5,231 nt of DNA from positions 1 through 5,231 of the forward strand of contig JAGLYB010000143.1 in the NCBI GenBank assembly GCA_023132545.1, given 5' to 3'. The position numbers were made by a program, and so were the translations under genes. Source of the DNA: Candidatus Bipolaricaulota bacterium (GTDB lineage: Bacteria > Bipolaricaulota > Bipolaricaulia > UBA7950 > UBA9294). How positions within the stretch are numbered: position 1 is the stretch's first letter; every line of letters starts with the position of its first letter. The notes under the pieces are model-generated. The model saw only the letters and a program-made list of their open reading frames with translations. It was not told the origin of the DNA and made no database searches. Shown one piece after another: positions 5,190-5,231 of the stretch.

Positions 5190-5231
5190 GAGAGGAATCG
5201 GATTCTGCTTTTCCTCTCGCTTCTTTCTTTC
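5190..5231 (+). terminator. Terminator-like hairpin with pyrimidine-rich tail
   Basis: GAGAGGAA (5190-5197) pairs perfectly with TTCCTCTC (5211-5218) around a 13-nt loop, and GCTTCTTTCTTTC follows to the window edge. The 8-bp stem and T-rich tail suit a plus-strand intrinsic terminator for the arsR-glutaredoxin operon. The stem is only half GC and the tail is interrupted by C, so efficiency is doubtful. The structure may belong with the adjoining repeat region instead. Confidence 0.35.

Overview
The window is a compact bacterial stretch of moderate, fairly even base composition. It holds seven well-supported protein genes and no RNA genes or mobile elements. An OmpR/PhoB response regulator with a HAMP histidine kinase, strong AGGAGG-type ribosome binding sites and sigma70-like promoter hexamers all point to a bacterium. 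A YkuK-type RNase H-like protein, a stand-alone BioD-like/DRTGG protein and a YruB-type mini-glutaredoxin together suggest a deep-branching or anaerobe-related lineage (Chloroflexota, Nitrospirota, Actinomycetota or Firmicutes-like). The lineage cannot be fixed from this sequence.

Left part, minus strand, read right to left. A response regulator (2718-2035) abuts its sensor histidine kinase (2034-634) with a TAAATG junction. A YkuK/DUF458 RNase H-like gene (602-123) follows 31 nt later, so the three probably form one operon. Beyond the YkuK stop, positions 1-122 carry two diverged copies of a 28-nt unit. Each is part of a hairpin, and one stem pair differs between them by a compensatory change.

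Middle. A 243-bp divergent intergenic region (2719-2961) separates the response regulator from a plus-strand gene for a BioD-like P-loop plus DRTGG-domain protein (2962-4032). It contains a sigma70-like promoter for that gene and a direct repeat with 22-bp spacing that could be a response-regulator operator. The DRTGG gene ends tail to tail with an OsmC-family gene (4445-4029, minus strand), the two stop codons sharing the palindrome CTAG.

Right part. The OsmC gene is divergent from a plus-strand pair: an ArsR-family repressor (4546-4821) and a CxxC mini-glutaredoxin (4827-5066). The 100-bp AT-rich gap between them contains overlapping divergent promoters and an imperfect 18-bp palindrome placed to block both. 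The inferred picture is a small thiol/peroxide-response module: an ArsR-type sensor with two cysteines controls an OsmC-type peroxidase-like protein and a glutaredoxin. The last 165 bases (5067-5231) are non-coding as far as can be seen and rich in short inverted and direct repeats, including a terminator-like hairpin.

No clearly novel multi-gene system is evident. The best leads are the ArsR/OsmC/glutaredoxin module, the DRTGG protein without a phosphotransacetylase domain beside a two-component operon, and the structured repeats at both edges.
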